DNA of 64,000 nucleotides, taken from positions 2,123,783 to 2,187,782 of the forward strand of contig NZ_CP078067.1 of assembly GCF_019195395.1 (NCBI RefSeq), in the 5' to 3' direction. The position numbers and the translations under genes were made by a program. This document shows, in pieces, positions 26,082 through 35,577 of this stretch (position 1 is the first letter of the stretch; every line of letters starts with the position of its first letter). Under the pieces are notes generated by a model, which searched no databases, had not been told where the DNA came from, and saw nothing but the letters and a program-made list of their open reading frames with translations. The DNA comes from Kaistella faecalis. GTDB taxonomy: Bacteria; Bacteroidota; Bacteroidia; Flavobacteriales; Weeksellaceae.

Positions 26082-26483
26082 ATGGAATTAGAATATAAAG
26101 ACCATTTAAGCCCGATGTTGAAGGGCGATATCAAGAACTATCTTATCGATATCGATGGCACCATAACTGATGATGTACCCAATGAAGAGCCGGAACGAAT
26201 GGTCGATTGCGAACCCTATCCGGATGCGCTGGAAACCATTAACCGCTGGTACGACCAGGGGCATATCATCTGCTTTTTTACATCGCGTACAGAGAACCTG
26301 AAGCAGATTACCATCGACTGGTTAGATAAACACGGGTTTAAATATCACAGCGTTTTGTGCGGAAAACCGCGCGGCGGAAATTATCACTGGATCGATAACC
26401 ATTTGGTCAGAGCAACAAGATACAAAGGAAAATTCACCGATTTGGTTGAAAAACAGGTCACCATTGAAGTATTTAAAGATTAA
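26082..26483 (+). CDS. HAD-family hydrolase-like protein
   Basis: Cytoplasmic protein of 133 residues. IDIDGTITDD (residues 22-31) is HAD motif I with nucleophile Asp23 and acid/base Asp25, CFFTSR (about 68-73) is motif II, and the LCGKPRGGNYHWIDNH segment holds a Lys and an Asp fitting motifs III/IV. No cap domain is present. The start ATG 26082 is favoured by a TAATTTTG box at 26056-26063. It ends 6 bases before serA. Proteins like this are sometimes misnamed phosphoheptose isomerase. A phosphatase role next to serA (serine pathway SerB-like) is possible but not shown. Confidence 0.82.
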   Translation: MELEYKDHLSPMLKGDIKNYLIDIDGTITDDVPNEEPERMVDCEPYPDALETINRWYDQGHIICFFTSRTENLKQITIDWLDKHGFKYHSVLCGKPRGGNYHWIDNHLVRATRYKGKFTDLVEKQVTIEVFKD

Positions 26484-26489
26484 GGAAGA

Positions 26490-27449
26490 ATGAAGATTTT
26501 AGCAAACGACGGATTAGACCAATCAGGGATCGATGCCCTAACCGAAAAGGGTTTCGAGGTAATTACCACTAAGATTCCCCAGGAATTGTTAGTGGATTAC
26601 ATCAACGAAAATAATATCAGAACAGTTTTAGTAAGAAGCGCGACACAGATTCGCAAAGATTTAATCGATGCATGTCCGTCGATCGAAATTATCGGTCGTG
26701 GTGGTGTAGGAATGGATAATATTGATGTGGATTATGCACGATCGAAAAATATTCACGTAATCAACACGCCGTCAGCATCATCTGAATCTGTGGCGGAATT
26801 GGTATTTGCTCATTTGTTTTCCGGTGCTAGGTTTTTGCCGGATTCTAACCGCAAAATGCCCGTAATAGGCGATTCCGAATTCGCGAAACTCAAAAAATCT
26901 TACGAAAAAGGAATTGAACTCCGCGGTAAAACCATAGGCATCATCGGAATGGGAAGAATCGGCCAGGAAGTGGCAAGAATAGCCCTCGGTTTAGGGATGC
27001 GTGTAATCGCGGCAGACAGTAATGTAGGCAGAGCAAGTATTAAAGTTAAGTTTTACAATAATCAGTTCATTAATGTTGATATTGAAACCGAGCCGCTTGA
27101 AGGAGTTTTAAAACATGCTGATTTTATCACCCTTCACGTTCCCGCGCAAAAAGATGGCTACATGATTGGTGAAGAGGAATTTGCGCTCATGAAAGAAGGC
27201 GTAGCTATCGTCAACTGTTCCCGAGGTGGAGTTATTGACGAAGAAGCTCTGGTTGCAGCATTGAATTCCGGTAAAGTTGCGTTCGCAGGGCTGGATGTTT
27301 TTATGAACGAACCCACTCCGTCAAAAGAGATTCTAAATCATCCGAAAATCTCCCTTACTCCGCATACGGGAGCTTCGACTGTAGAGGCGCAGGACAGAAT
27401 TGGACTGTCGCTGGCTGAACAGATTTGCAGCATTTTGCAGGTATATTAG
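26490..27449 (+). CDS. serA: D-3-phosphoglycerate dehydrogenase (short form)
   Basis: Cytoplasmic NAD-dependent D-2-hydroxyacid dehydrogenase of 319 residues, first step of serine synthesis. The nucleotide-binding motif GMGRIGQE is at 153-160 and the catalytic trio Arg245 (CSRGG), Glu274 (NEP) and His292 (PHTG) is complete. The C-terminal ACT regulatory domain of long SerA forms is absent, as in many Bacteroidota. RIGRGG VGMDNIDVD near 69-81 is typical. Usually serC is beside serA in this phylum; here only the HAD-like gene is. Another D-2-hydroxyacid substrate cannot be excluded. Confidence 0.87.
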   Translation: MKILANDGLDQSGIDALTEKGFEVITTKIPQELLVDYINENNIRTVLVRSATQIRKDLIDACPSIEIIGRGGVGMDNIDVDYARSKNIHVINTPSASSESVAELVFAHLFSGARFLPDSNRKMPVIGDSEFAKLKKSYEKGIELRGKTIGIIGMGRIGQEVARIALGLGMRVIAADSNVGRASIKVKFYNNQFINVDIETEPLEGVLKHADFITLHVPAQKDGYMIGEEEFALMKEGVAIVNCSRGGVIDEEALVAALNSGKVAFAGLDVFMNEPTPSKEILNHPKISLTPHTGASTVEAQDRIGLSLAEQICSILQVY

Positions 27450-27475
27450 GAAAAAATATGTTTTAACAAATAATG

Positions 27476-27501
27476 AAACACGCTTTACGGCGTGTTTTTT
27501 T
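27476..27501 (+). terminator. Terminator of the HAD-serA operon
   Basis: Stem AAACACGC/GCGTGTTT with a 6-base loop (27476-27497) and a T run, 27 bases after the serA stop. Confidence 0.88.
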
Positions 27502-27520
27502 AGTATTCAATACAGGTAGC

Positions 27521-27550
27521 AAAAACAAAAACCCGGAAGATTCCGGGTTT
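27521..27550 (-). terminator. Terminator of mscL
   Basis: Minus-strand stem AAACCCGGAA/TTCCGGGTTT around a 2-base centre (27529-27550), then a T-rich run. It lies 20 bases after the mscL stop at 27571. Confidence 0.85.
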
Positions 27551-27570
27551 AGTTTTTTATAATGATACAG

Positions 27571-27942
27571 TTATTTATTCTTCAAAAGGTCGCGGATTTC
27601 TGCAAGCAAAACTTCTTCATTGCTAGGTCCTGCTGGAGCTTCTACTGCAGGTTTGTTTACTTTATTCACCGCTTTGATCAGCATGAATAATACCATGGCA
27701 ATAATTAGGAAACTGATGATTGCAGAGAGAAAATTTCCGTATTTCACCCCATTCCAAGTCAATTCCGAAATATTTTTCAAGTTTGCCGCTTCCAAAGCAG
27801 GGTTAAGCAATAGTGGAGTGATAACATCATCTACAAATGAAGTGATAATTTTACCAAAAGCACCGCCAATTATAACGGCAACAGCCAAATCCACTACATT
27901 TCCTTTAAATGCAAATTCTTTAAATTCCTGTACAAGTCCCAT
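27571..27942 (-). CDS. mscL: Large-conductance mechanosensitive channel
   Basis: Inner-membrane channel of 123 residues that opens under hypo-osmotic shock. The N-terminal FKEFAFKGNVVDLAVAVIIG is the S1/TM1 signature, TM2 is IISFLIIAMVLFMLIKAVNK (about 75-95), and the cytoplasmic helix at the C-terminus reads EVLLAEIRDLLKNK, the MscL bundle. It is a single-gene unit. A TACATTTG box lies at 27971-27964 on the minus strand, giving a leader of about 20 bases. Confidence 0.95.
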   Translation of the reverse strand: MGLVQEFKEFAFKGNVVDLAVAVIIGGAFGKIITSFVDDVITPLLLNPALEAANLKNISELTWNGVKYGNFLSAIISFLIIAMVLFMLIKAVNKVNKPAVEAPAGPSNEEVLLAEIRDLLKNK

Positions 27943-28078
27943 AATTTAAGTTTTTAAGTTACTCAAATGTAATAAATAAATTTATAATCGTGCGGGTTGT
28001 CTGCAAAAAGTTAGCTTATCAATATTTTTTATAAAATTTTATGAATCTGAAATTATTTAAGTAATTTTATTTAAACAA

Positions 28079-29596
28079 ATGATAATGAAAATATTTACTT
28101 CACCCCAAATCGGAAAGTGTGACGCTTTCACGGTTGAAAACGAGCCTGTCACTTCACTGAAGCTTATGGAACGAGCAGCAACCGCCTGTGCAGAATGGCT
28201 CTGCACAAGATTCTCCGGCCCAATGGAATACCACATTTTCTGTGGCCCCGGAAACAACGGAGGCGATGGCTTTGCAATTGCAAGGCTGCTCTATCACAAG
28301 GGTTTTGATGTGAATGTTTATCTGGATACTAATGCCATCCTTAGTACTGATGCCTTAATCAATTTTGAAAGAGTTAAAGACATTTACGGTGTAGAAATTA
28401 TAGATTTCAATCGGACTGAAGAATCCGAGTTTGGTGAAAACAGTGTCTTAGTGGATGCACTTTTTGGAACCGGATTGAGCAGAAATCCGGAAGGGAATTA
28501 CGCTGATCTTATTATGAAGCTAAACCGATCCCGCCTTCCGAAAATTTCTATCGATATTCCTTCCGGCCTTTTTGCGGATCAGCTCTCAGATGACAATGCT
28601 GTAGTTTTTAAAGCAGATGAAACCTTAAGTTTCCAGTTCTGGAAAACTTCATTCCTACACCCGGAAACCGGAAAGTACTGCGGTAGAATTCATGTTTTGG
28701 ATATCGGTTTAAGTAAGGATTTTATCGCTGACGAACCGACCGGATTTTATGTTGTTGACGAGGATTTAATTCAGAAAATTTATGAGCGACGAGAAGATTT
28801 CTCTCATAAAGGAAATTACGGTAAAGCTACTGTTGCAGCGGGAAGTTTCGGAAAAATAGGTGCCGCAGTTTTGGGTGCAAAGGCTGCATTGAGGTCGGGA
28901 TGTGGTATCACTTATATCCTTGCGCCAAAATGTGGTTACGAAATTTTACAGGCGAGTTGTCCGGAAGCAATGTATATTTCCGGAGGCGCGGATTTCATCA
29001 GTAACTTTAATGTGGATGATGATTCGGTCGTAGGAATCGGTCCCGGTTTGGGGAAAGAGCCGGAAACAGAAAATGCATTTTTACAGTTTTTAAAAATGTA
29101 TAATAAACCTTTGGTTTTGGATGCTGATGCGCTGAATATTTTGGCAGCAAAATCCGACAATCTTAAATTAATCCCGCAGAATTCAATCATAACTCCCCAT
29201 CCCAAAGAATTCGAACGTCTGTTCGGAAAGACTGAGAACTCTTTCGAAAGATTAAAACTGGCAAAAGAAAAAGCTAAAGAACTTGGGATTTATATTGTTT
29301 TAAAAGATCACCGTACCCAAATCATTACTCCTGATGAGAAGGTTTTTTACAATATCACAGGGAATTCCGGAATGGCAAAAGGTGGCAGTGGTGATGTCTT
29401 ATTGGGCATACTTACTGCGCTTTTAGCACAAAATTACACACCTGAAATTGCGGCTGTTTTCGGAGTTTGGCTTCATGGCAAAGCAGGTGATTTTGCAGTT
29501 AAAAAACATTCTAAGGAAGCCATGCTGTCCACTGATTTAATCTGTGAAATTGGGGAAACCTTTAAATATTTAAATAAAAAAACCCTTCAAAATTAA
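28079..29596 (+). CDS. nnr: Bifunctional NAD(P)H-hydrate repair enzyme
   Basis: Cytoplasmic metabolite-repair enzyme of 505 residues that epimerises and dehydrates damaged NAD(P)H hydrates. The N-terminal epimerase (YjeF_N, about 1-215) has FCGPGNNGGDGFAIARLL and VDALFGTGL. The C-terminal ADP-dependent dehydratase (about 225-500) has VVGIGPGLG, LDADALN, ITPHPKEFERL and NSGMAKGGSGDVLLG. Start is ATG 28079 or the ATG two codons later. The last codons lie within a terminator stem shared with lgt. Confidence 0.95.
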   Translation: MIMKIFTSPQIGKCDAFTVENEPVTSLKLMERAATACAEWLCTRFSGPMEYHIFCGPGNNGGDGFAIARLLYHKGFDVNVYLDTNAILSTDALINFERVKDIYGVEIIDFNRTEESEFGENSVLVDALFGTGLSRNPEGNYADLIMKLNRSRLPKISIDIPSGLFADQLSDDNAVVFKADETLSFQFWKTSFLHPETGKYCGRIHVLDIGLSKDFIADEPTGFYVVDEDLIQKIYERREDFSHKGNYGKATVAAGSFGKIGAAVLGAKAALRSGCGITYILAPKCGYEILQASCPEAMYISGGADFISNFNVDDDSVVGIGPGLGKEPETENAFLQFLKMYNKPLVLDADALNILAAKSDNLKLIPQNSIITPHPKEFERLFGKTENSFERLKLAKEKAKELGIYIVLKDHRTQIITPDEKVFYNITGNSGMAKGGSGDVLLGILTALLAQNYTPEIAAVFGVWLHGKAGDFAVKKHSKEAMLSTDLICEIGETFKYLNKKTLQN

Positions 29597-29606
29597 TTGA
29601 AGGGTT
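29574..29606. terminator. Bidirectional terminator overlapping the end of nnr
   Basis: AACCCTTCAA (29581-29590) pairs with TTGAAGGGTT (29597-29606); the nnr stop codon is in the loop. The T run is strong on the minus strand (29580-29574), ending lgt transcripts, and weaker on the plus strand. Confidence 0.78.
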
Positions 29607-29625
29607 ATGTTTTATTGAAGCCTGA

Positions 29626-30495
29626 TTATTCGGGTTTACCGTTCTCTTCTTCGGTAATTATATTGTTTCTAGAATACCACATAATTACGAAACCGGCCAG
29701 CATAAAAGGAATGGATAGAATCTGTCCTGTATTCAAGCCTGCAAACTGAATAAATTCATCGCCCTGAGGTTCTTTTAAGAATTCAACGAAAAATCTTACC
29801 GCCCAAAGGATGATAAAAAACAGACCGAAAAGCCAGCCCTGCTGGTATTTTTTATTCGTATATCGGTAAAGAATCCACAAAAGAATAAAGAGTAAAAAAT
29901 AACCTCCCGCTTCAAAAAGCTGGGTCGGGTAGCGTGGAACTACTGCACCGTATTCCGAGCTTTGCTGCGGGAAGAGGATTGCGAAAGGTGAACCTTCAGG
30001 TGCGGGTTTCCCGATTATTTCTGAATTGAAAAAGTTTCCGATTCTCACAAAAGCTCCGCCTAATGCCACCACAATTCCAATCCTGTCGTACACCCAAAAC
30101 GGATTTTTCTTAATGATTTTGTACGAATAATAAAGTGTGGTAAATATCAGCGCGATGGTGGCTCCATGGCTTGCTAATCCCGAAAAACCGGTAAATTCAA
30201 ATTCAGGTTTCGTCCTGATCGGCAGAAAAACCGACCAGAAATCCTCTTTGAAAAGTTCAGGCTGATAAAAAATAACATGTCCTAATCTCGCGCCGAGAAT
30301 CGTTCCCACCAAAGTCCAGGTAAAAAGCGGCTCCAGATATTTCTGGTTAACATTGTCGATTTTAAAGATTTTCGTCATAATTGCGTATCCCAGACCAAAA
30401 GCCAGAATAAACATCAAACTGTAATAGTGGAGTGTAATGGGGCCTAAATGTATCCCTGTCGACGGATCCCAGGTGGTATATAAAAATGTAAGCAT
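29626..30495 (-). CDS. lgt: Prolipoprotein diacylglyceryl transferase
   Basis: Inner-membrane enzyme of 289 residues with about seven helices that adds diacylglycerol to the lipobox cysteine. The Lgt signature GGAFVRIGNFFNSEIIGKP (146-164) includes Arg151, Asn154 and Glu159; GLASHGA has His110 and VPRYPTQLFEA has Arg188, all conserved in the family. Many lipoproteins in this window (YceI, SusD, SusE, SusF, the lipocalin and DUF4349 proteins) need it. The yidD gene lies 27 bases upstream in the same orientation. Confidence 0.95.
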   Translation of the reverse strand: MLTFLYTTWDPSTGIHLGPITLHYYSLMFILAFGLGYAIMTKIFKIDNVNQKYLEPLFTWTLVGTILGARLGHVIFYQPELFKEDFWSVFLPIRTKPEFEFTGFSGLASHGATIALIFTTLYYSYKIIKKNPFWVYDRIGIVVALGGAFVRIGNFFNSEIIGKPAPEGSPFAILFPQQSSEYGAVVPRYPTQLFEAGGYFLLFILLWILYRYTNKKYQQGWLFGLFFIILWAVRFFVEFLKEPQGDEFIQFAGLNTGQILSIPFMLAGFVIMWYSRNNIITEEENGKPE

Positions 30496-30522
30496 AGTTT
30501 ATTTTTATTGTTTTTAATATTT

Positions 30523-30768
30523 TTAATGTTGAGGTTCACATTTCGGCGGAACGGGGTCATAACCTTCTCCTCCCCAAGGGTGACAGCGCGCAATTCTTTT
30601 CGCGCCCAGCCAGAATCCTTTAATAGGTCCATGCACACGCAGCGCTTCAACCATATAATGAGAGCACGTAGGTTCGTACCGGCAGTTTTTCGGCAGAACA
30701 GGGGAAATGAACCACTGATAGAATTTTATCAGTACCACCAAAGGAAATGTGATGATTTTGTTGAACAT
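30523..30768 (-). CDS. yidD: Membrane protein insertion efficiency factor YidD
   Basis: Peripheral inner-membrane protein of 81 residues that helps YidC-mediated insertion. The family pattern [25 protein letters not shown] (in part) with conserved cysteines, [18 protein letters not shown] and YDPVP is complete. The start ATG 30768 lies six bases downstream of a TACTTTTG box (30782-30775, minus strand), so the message would be almost leaderless; a TTG at 30777 overlapping the box is rejected. It is usually beside rnpA-yidC, but here it precedes lgt. Confidence 0.94.
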   Translation of the reverse strand: MFNKIITFPLVVLIKFYQWFISPVLPKNCRYEPTCSHYMVEALRVHGPIKGFWLGAKRIARCHPWGGEGYDPVPPKCEPQH

Positions 30769-30863
30769 GCATTGCAAAAGTAGCGAAATAGTTTAATTTT
30801 GTTGAAACTTTCTGTGAAACTTATTGCAGCAAAACCTTTCTCAGTAATCCAAATTTTTCTATT

Positions 30864-32141
30864 TTGAATTCCAATATTCCACTTGCCGAACAAATGCGAC
30901 CTAAGACTCTGGACGAAGTTCTGGGGCAGGAGCACCTTACCGGAAAAAGCGGTACAATCCGGAAGATGTTGGAAAACGATACTTTAAATTCGCTTATTTT
31001 CTGGGGTCCGCCAGGAACAGGCAAAACAACTTTGGCAGAAATTATTTCCGAAAATTCGGGAAGGAAATTCTTTAAACTTTCTGCTGTTTCCAGCGGGGTG
31101 AAAGATGTTCGTGAAGTGATTGAGGACGCCAAAAAACAAAACCTTTTCTCCGGAAAATCGCCTATATTATTCATTGATGAGATTCACCGTTTCAATAAGT
31201 CCCAGCAGGATTCACTTCTGCATGCGGTAGAGAAAGGTTGGATCGTACTTATCGGAGCCACTACAGAAAATCCCAGTTTCGAAGTAGTTTCGGCTTTGCT
31301 TTCGAGGTCGCAGGTTTATGTTCTGAAGTCTTTGAGTTATGAAAAACTCGATGAACTGGCCGAACTTTCTTTGAAAAAGTATAACGAAAAAGAGCAGACG
31401 GAATTCAAAATAAAAGACAAAGAAGCCTTTATACAGTATTCCGGCGGTGACGCTCGTAAACTTATCAATTCGGTAGAGAATGTTCTGAATAACTTCAAAA
31501 ATTCAGGTACGAAAGAAATTTCCAACGAAGATGTATTGGCTGTTCTGCAGGAAACCATGGCGCTTTATGACAAGAATGGTGAGCAGCATTACGATATAAT
31601 TTCGGCTTTCATAAAATCCATGCGCGGTTCTGATCCGAATGGTGCGGTTTACTGGCTGGCAAGAATGCTGGTGGGCGGCGAAGACATTAAATTTATTGCG
31701 CGCCGAATGCTGATTTTGGCCGCGGAAGATATCGGTTTGGCAAATCCTAGCGCGCTAACTGTGGCCAACAATTGTTTCCAGGCCATCAATGTCATCGGAA
31801 ATCCTGAAGCAAGAATTATTTTAAGTGAAACAGCAGTTTATCTTGCAGTTTCTCCAAAAAGCAATTCTACTTACGTGGCGATTAATGACGCGATGGCAAA
31901 GGTGAAACAGACCGGAAATTTGCCGGTGCCGCTGCATCTCAGAAACGCGCCGACCAAACTCATGAAAGATCTTAATTACGGTAAAGATTACGGTTACGCG
32001 CATTCGCATGAAGGGAATTTTATTGACCAGGAATTTTTGCCTGAGGAATTAGCCGGAACAAAATTCTACGAACCCGGAAATAATTCCACTGAAAATAAAA
32101 TACGCGAGGAACTTAAAAGAAAATGGAAAGACAAGTATTAA
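30864..32141 (+). CDS. rarA: Replication-associated recombination protein A (MgsA/RarA)
   Basis: Cytoplasmic AAA+ ATPase of 425 residues acting at stalled replication forks. Walker A GPPGTGKT is at 48-55, Walker [11 protein letters not shown] near 101-110, and the sensor segment reads [12 protein letters not shown]. The C-terminal clamp-loader-like oligomerisation domain includes [17 protein letters not shown] and [16 protein letters not shown]. The start codon is TTG at 30864: the conserved PLAEQMRP begins at residue 6, and no upstream ATG is available before a stop. Alternative start Met11 would cut this motif. Confidence 0.94.
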   Translation: MNSNIPLAEQMRPKTLDEVLGQEHLTGKSGTIRKMLENDTLNSLIFWGPPGTGKTTLAEIISENSGRKFFKLSAVSSGVKDVREVIEDAKKQNLFSGKSPILFIDEIHRFNKSQQDSLLHAVEKGWIVLIGATTENPSFEVVSALLSRSQVYVLKSLSYEKLDELAELSLKKYNEKEQTEFKIKDKEAFIQYSGGDARKLINSVENVLNNFKNSGTKEISNEDVLAVLQETMALYDKNGEQHYDIISAFIKSMRGSDPNGAVYWLARMLVGGEDIKFIARRMLILAAEDIGLANPSALTVANNCFQAINVIGNPEARIILSETAVYLAVSPKSNSTYVAINDAMAKVKQTGNLPVPLHLRNAPTKLMKDLNYGKDYGYAHSHEGNFIDQEFLPEELAGTKFYEPGNNSTENKIREELKRKWKDKY

Positions 32142-32162
32142 GTTACTGTTTTGAATATCATT

Positions 32163-32193
32163 AACATCTGGCTGATTGTCAGGTGTTTTTTTT
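32163..32193 (+). terminator. Terminator of rarA
   Basis: Stem AACATCTG/CAGGTGTT with one G-T pair, a 9-base loop and eight T residues, 22 bases after the stop codon. Confidence 0.78.
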
Positions 32194-32216
32194 ATCTTTA
32201 ATCTAAATTTTACACG

Positions 32217-34145
32217 ATGAAAAAAAAATATCTCTTTACCTTTTTATTTCTTTTGTCAATACTTGTTCCCGCACAGATTGTTCCCGAGAATAAGGATTTG
32301 ATGGATAAAGAAATCAGCAGATATCAACGGATGATCGATTTTAACGTGAATCCGAACACCTTGAATTACGATATCCAATATCAAAGAATGGACGTTTACC
32401 TGGATCCCGCAGTTTTTCAGATTTCAGGATCGGTGACCTCTCATTTTGTGACAAACCAGAACGTGTCATCGATATATTTTGATTTCACTGATGTTTTACC
32501 GGTTTCTCAGGTTACATATCACGGTTCCAATCTTAGTTTTGAACAGCTGGCTACCAAAGAAATCAAAATCGATTTGCCAGCATCGCTGCCCGCAAACACG
32601 CTGGATTCTTTAACAATTCATTATTCAGGTGCGCCGGATAATTCAGGAAGAACTTCATTTTATATCGGAACTCACGACGGAAGCCCGGTTTTGTCAACAC
32701 TTTCGGAACCCTATGGTGCGCAAAACTGGTTTCCGACCAAGCAGAGTATGAACGACAAGATCAACCGGTTCGACATAAAGATTACAACGCCAAGCCAGTA
32801 CAGTGTTGCCTCAAACGGAAAACTGATGTCTGAAACTTTGCTTCCGGATAACAAAAAACTCACCTTCTGGCGTACAAATTATCCTATGGCAGCTTATCTG
32901 GTTGCGTTTTCGATAGCGAATTTCAATAAGCTTAATGACGTTATAGGCAATACAGGTTTTCCTTTCGTTAATTACCTTTATCCGTCGACGAACGCAAGTG
33001 TTGGAGTGATGGATAATATTGAATGGACAAAGACTGCAATGACTTTATTTGAAAATCATTTCGGGCCGTATCCGTTTTCCGCTGAAAAATACGGTCATAT
33101 GGAATTTGCGGTTAACGGTGCAGCGATGGAACATCAAACCATGTCGTCGATGAATTCTTTTGCGAGATCTACGATTGCCCATGAACTTGCACACCAGTGG
33201 TTCGGCGATAAAATTACCTGCGGCGCCTGGAATGATATCTGGCTGAATGAAGGTTTTGCGACTTTCGGCGAGCATTTGGTGAATGAAAAAAATTTAATGA
33301 CTCATCCAGAATTCATGAATTATCTTTTTAACCACCTGAATATCATCACCAGTGCACCAAACGGAAGTGTGTACGTAAACGACAGCAATTTGGGAAATAT
33401 TCCTGTACTTTTCAGCGGAAGACTTACCTATATTAAGGGCGGCTATATTTTGAGGATGATGAAATGGGTGCTCGGGGATGAGGTTTTTTATCAGCTTTTG
33501 AAAGATTACGCCGCAAATCCTGCTTTTGCTTACAGTTATGCGAAAACAGAAGATTTTAAAAACCAGATTTTGGTTTCCACGGGAAGAGATTTTACCGGTT
33601 TTTTTAACGACTGGGTGTACGGGCAGGGTTACCCAAGTTATACAGTCAGATGGAAGCAGTCATCAAATAATCTGGATATGAATTTTTTGATTTCGCAAAC
33701 GCAAAGTGATCCATCTGTAAATTTCTTCGAAATGCCTTTGCCGGTGAAAGTAAACGGGACTAATGGTGAAACCGCATATTTTGTCTTGGAAAATACAGCA
33801 AACAATCAGTTTTTTACAAAGCCGCTGAACTTTCAGGTCGCGAGTGTGGAATTTAATTATGAATATCAAATCATTGAGAAAAATTCAACTGTAGTTTTGG
33901 ATCCTGCATTAGCAACAGATAATGTAAGTAAAGATCAGATTTCACTATTTCCGAATCCCGTAAAAAATGAATTGAATATTAAAGGAATTTTCAAAGTGAG
34001 CAGTTACGAAATCTTTGCTGTTGATGGAAAACTTGTTGGTAAAGGTGAATTTAAACCATCGTCTAAAATTGATGTTTCACGGCTTCGACCGGGAATTTAT
34101 TTAATAAAAATCGGGGGGAAGAATCTAAAATTTATTAAAAATTAA
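32217..34145 (+). CDS. Secreted M1 family aminopeptidase with T9SS sorting tail
   Basis: Zinc metallopeptidase of 642 residues. The signal peptide (1-20) ends in VPAQ. The M1 N-terminal beta domain follows, with GAAMEHQTM as the exopeptidase GAMEN-like motif. The zinc site is HELAH (His322, Glu323, His326) plus Glu345 in NEGFATFGEH. The last 70 residues carry a type A T9SS sorting domain: ISLFPNPVKNELNIKG, DGKLVGKGEF and LRPGIYLIKI. So it is exported by Sec and then secreted across the outer membrane by T9SS, where it would digest peptides. It converges on pheA with a 6-base gap. Confidence 0.92.
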   Translation: MKKKYLFTFLFLLSILVPAQIVPENKDLMDKEISRYQRMIDFNVNPNTLNYDIQYQRMDVYLDPAVFQISGSVTSHFVTNQNVSSIYFDFTDVLPVSQVTYHGSNLSFEQLATKEIKIDLPASLPANTLDSLTIHYSGAPDNSGRTSFYIGTHDGSPVLSTLSEPYGAQNWFPTKQSMNDKINRFDIKITTPSQYSVASNGKLMSETLLPDNKKLTFWRTNYPMAAYLVAFSIANFNKLNDVIGNTGFPFVNYLYPSTNASVGVMDNIEWTKTAMTLFENHFGPYPFSAEKYGHMEFAVNGAAMEHQTMSSMNSFARSTIAHELAHQWFGDKITCGAWNDIWLNEGFATFGEHLVNEKNLMTHPEFMNYLFNHLNIITSAPNGSVYVNDSNLGNIPVLFSGRLTYIKGGYILRMMKWVLGDEVFYQLLKDYAANPAFAYSYAKTEDFKNQILVSTGRDFTGFFNDWVYGQGYPSYTVRWKQSSNNLDMNFLISQTQSDPSVNFFEMPLPVKVNGTNGETAYFVLENTANNQFFTKPLNFQVASVEFNYEYQIIEKNSTVVLDPALATDNVSKDQISLFPNPVKNELNIKGIFKVSSYEIFAVDGKLVGKGEFKPSSKIDVSRLRPGIYLIKIGGKNLKFIKN

Positions 34146-34151
34146 GATGCA

Positions 34152-34988
34152 TCAGTCTTCAAGCATATACTCGTTGTAATGGCCGATAAATTTCACATCA
34201 GCTCCAAATAAACGGAGTTCTTCCAAAGCATTTTCAGATAATACCGGATGCCACTCGCTGGCAACATTAATAAAGAAAAAGTAGTTCCCAAGGCTTTTTT
34301 TCATGGTACGGCTTTCAATTTTTGAAAGGTTCATCTTCCGCCATGCAAAAACAGACAAAACCTGATGCAAACCTCCTGCATGATCTTCCGGAAGGGTAAT
34401 GAGAAGTGAAGTTTTTTCGGAAGTTTTGGGGAATTCTAAACGTAAAGATTTTTTATTCTTAGAAATTACAATGAATTTGGTGTGGTTCTGTTCAAAATCC
34501 TGAATGTTTTGATGGATGATTTTCAGACCATATAATTTCGCTGCGTAAGAATTTGCAATCGCCGCCCATTTTTCATGGGGATTTTCAGCAATGAGTTTTG
34601 CGGCTGCTGACGTAGAACTGTAATCCTGAGTTGCTATGTTTTTATAGTGATCAAATCTAAAGTGAAAAGTCTGTGCTAAAGCCTGCGGATGAGAAATTAC
34701 TTTAGTGAAATCTTTATTTTCAGGATGAATCATTAGCTGATGCGATATCGGCATTATTGCCTCAGTTTCAATAAAAATATTTTCGAAATCGTACAGGTAA
34801 TCCAGCGTCATCGAAACTGTTCCCTCAATAGAATTTTCCAGCGGAACCACTGCTTTTTCAGCCGTTCCGTTCTGTACCGCTACAAAACAGTCTAAAATGC
34901 TCGACTGTGGAATAAGTTCATGATGAGGAAAGATCTGTGAGGCCGCAAGCTGTGTGAAACTCGCATGTGGACCAAGGAATGCAATCAT
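34152..34988 (-). CDS. pheA: Prephenate dehydratase
   Basis: Cytoplasmic enzyme of 278 residues converting prephenate to phenylpyruvate in phenylalanine synthesis. The catalytic domain (1-175) has FLGPHASFTQLA at the start, VPLENSIEGTV (Asn and Ser of the active site) and SSTSAAAKLI. The ACT domain (about 190-275) has HAGGLHQVLSVF and KIESRTMKKSLGNYFFFI, the ESRP-like phenylalanine-binding motif in the form ESRT. Its ATG overlaps the stop of the upstream secreted-protein gene by one base (TAATG), so translation is coupled. No chorismate mutase domain. Confidence 0.94.
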   Translation of the reverse strand: MIAFLGPHASFTQLAASQIFPHHELIPQSSILDCFVAVQNGTAEKAVVPLENSIEGTVSMTLDYLYDFENIFIETEAIMPISHQLMIHPENKDFTKVISHPQALAQTFHFRFDHYKNIATQDYSSTSAAAKLIAENPHEKWAAIANSYAAKLYGLKIIHQNIQDFEQNHTKFIVISKNKKSLRLEFPKTSEKTSLLITLPEDHAGGLHQVLSVFAWRKMNLSKIESRTMKKSLGNYFFFINVASEWHPVLSENALEELRLFGADVKFIGHYNEYMLED

Positions 34989-35527
34989 TATTTCAGAATT
35001 ACTGTTTTAGCAGCGCTTTTTTCTTTAGGAAGATTTTTGATGCCGCCGGATCTTTTTACGATACCGTTTCTTTCAGATTTTTTCACCGTCCAGATATTTA
35101 GAAATTTCTGACCGTTATTTTCGATAATTTCAGCTTCAACCAAGGCATCGGTAAGTATTTTCACGGTGTTGTTCTTCACGAAAATTCTGTTGATGTAGAC
35201 TGGATTTAACTCATCAAACTGATGTTGAATGTTCAGGCGGTCCAGAGAAACAGCCTCCAGATTTTGTGCGTCGTTTTTCATTGTAATACTAATAATTCCT
35301 TCGCTGATGAAATTGATAAAAGGGATGAGTTTTTCCGGAAGGTTATCGGATTTATAAACACTTACCGCTGATATTTCTGCCGGGCCAAACGCTTTCAACT
35401 GTTCTTCATTTGTTATCATCCCATCAACAAGATAGAGTGGGAAAAGACCTGCTGATTCTTTTAACGAAGTTTGCTGGGCGAATAAAAATCCGGAGAAGAG
35501 GAGAAACGGTAAGATTAGATTTTTCAT
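34988..35527 (-). CDS. Secreted protein of unknown function upstream of pheA
   Basis: Protein of 179 residues not recognised. A signal peptide (1-18, LILPFLLFSGFLFAQQ) gives export to the periplasm. The mature part has PLYLVDGMITNEEQLKAFGP and AVSVYKSDNLPEK, which look like a TonB-dependent receptor plug-like strand-turn pattern often seen in short Bacteroidota proteins. It overlaps pheA by one base, but a link to phenylalanine synthesis is unlikely. Single signal: secretion and a possible plug-like fold. Confidence 0.7.
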   Translation of the reverse strand: MKNLILPFLLFSGFLFAQQTSLKESAGLFPLYLVDGMITNEEQLKAFGPAEISAVSVYKSDNLPEKLIPFINFISEGIISITMKNDAQNLEAVSLDRLNIQHQFDELNPVYINRIFVKNNTVKILTDALVEAEIIENNGQKFLNIWTVKKSERNGIVKRSGGIKNLPKEKSAAKTVILK

Positions 35528-35577
35528 TTGGTAAATGTAGCCAAAAAGTCTTTGGAAGAAGCTAAACTGAATTTTAA

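Noticed and set aside
26082-26483. Phosphoheptose isomerase
   Set aside because: The sequence has HAD motifs (DIDGTITDD), not the SIS fold of heptose isomerases.
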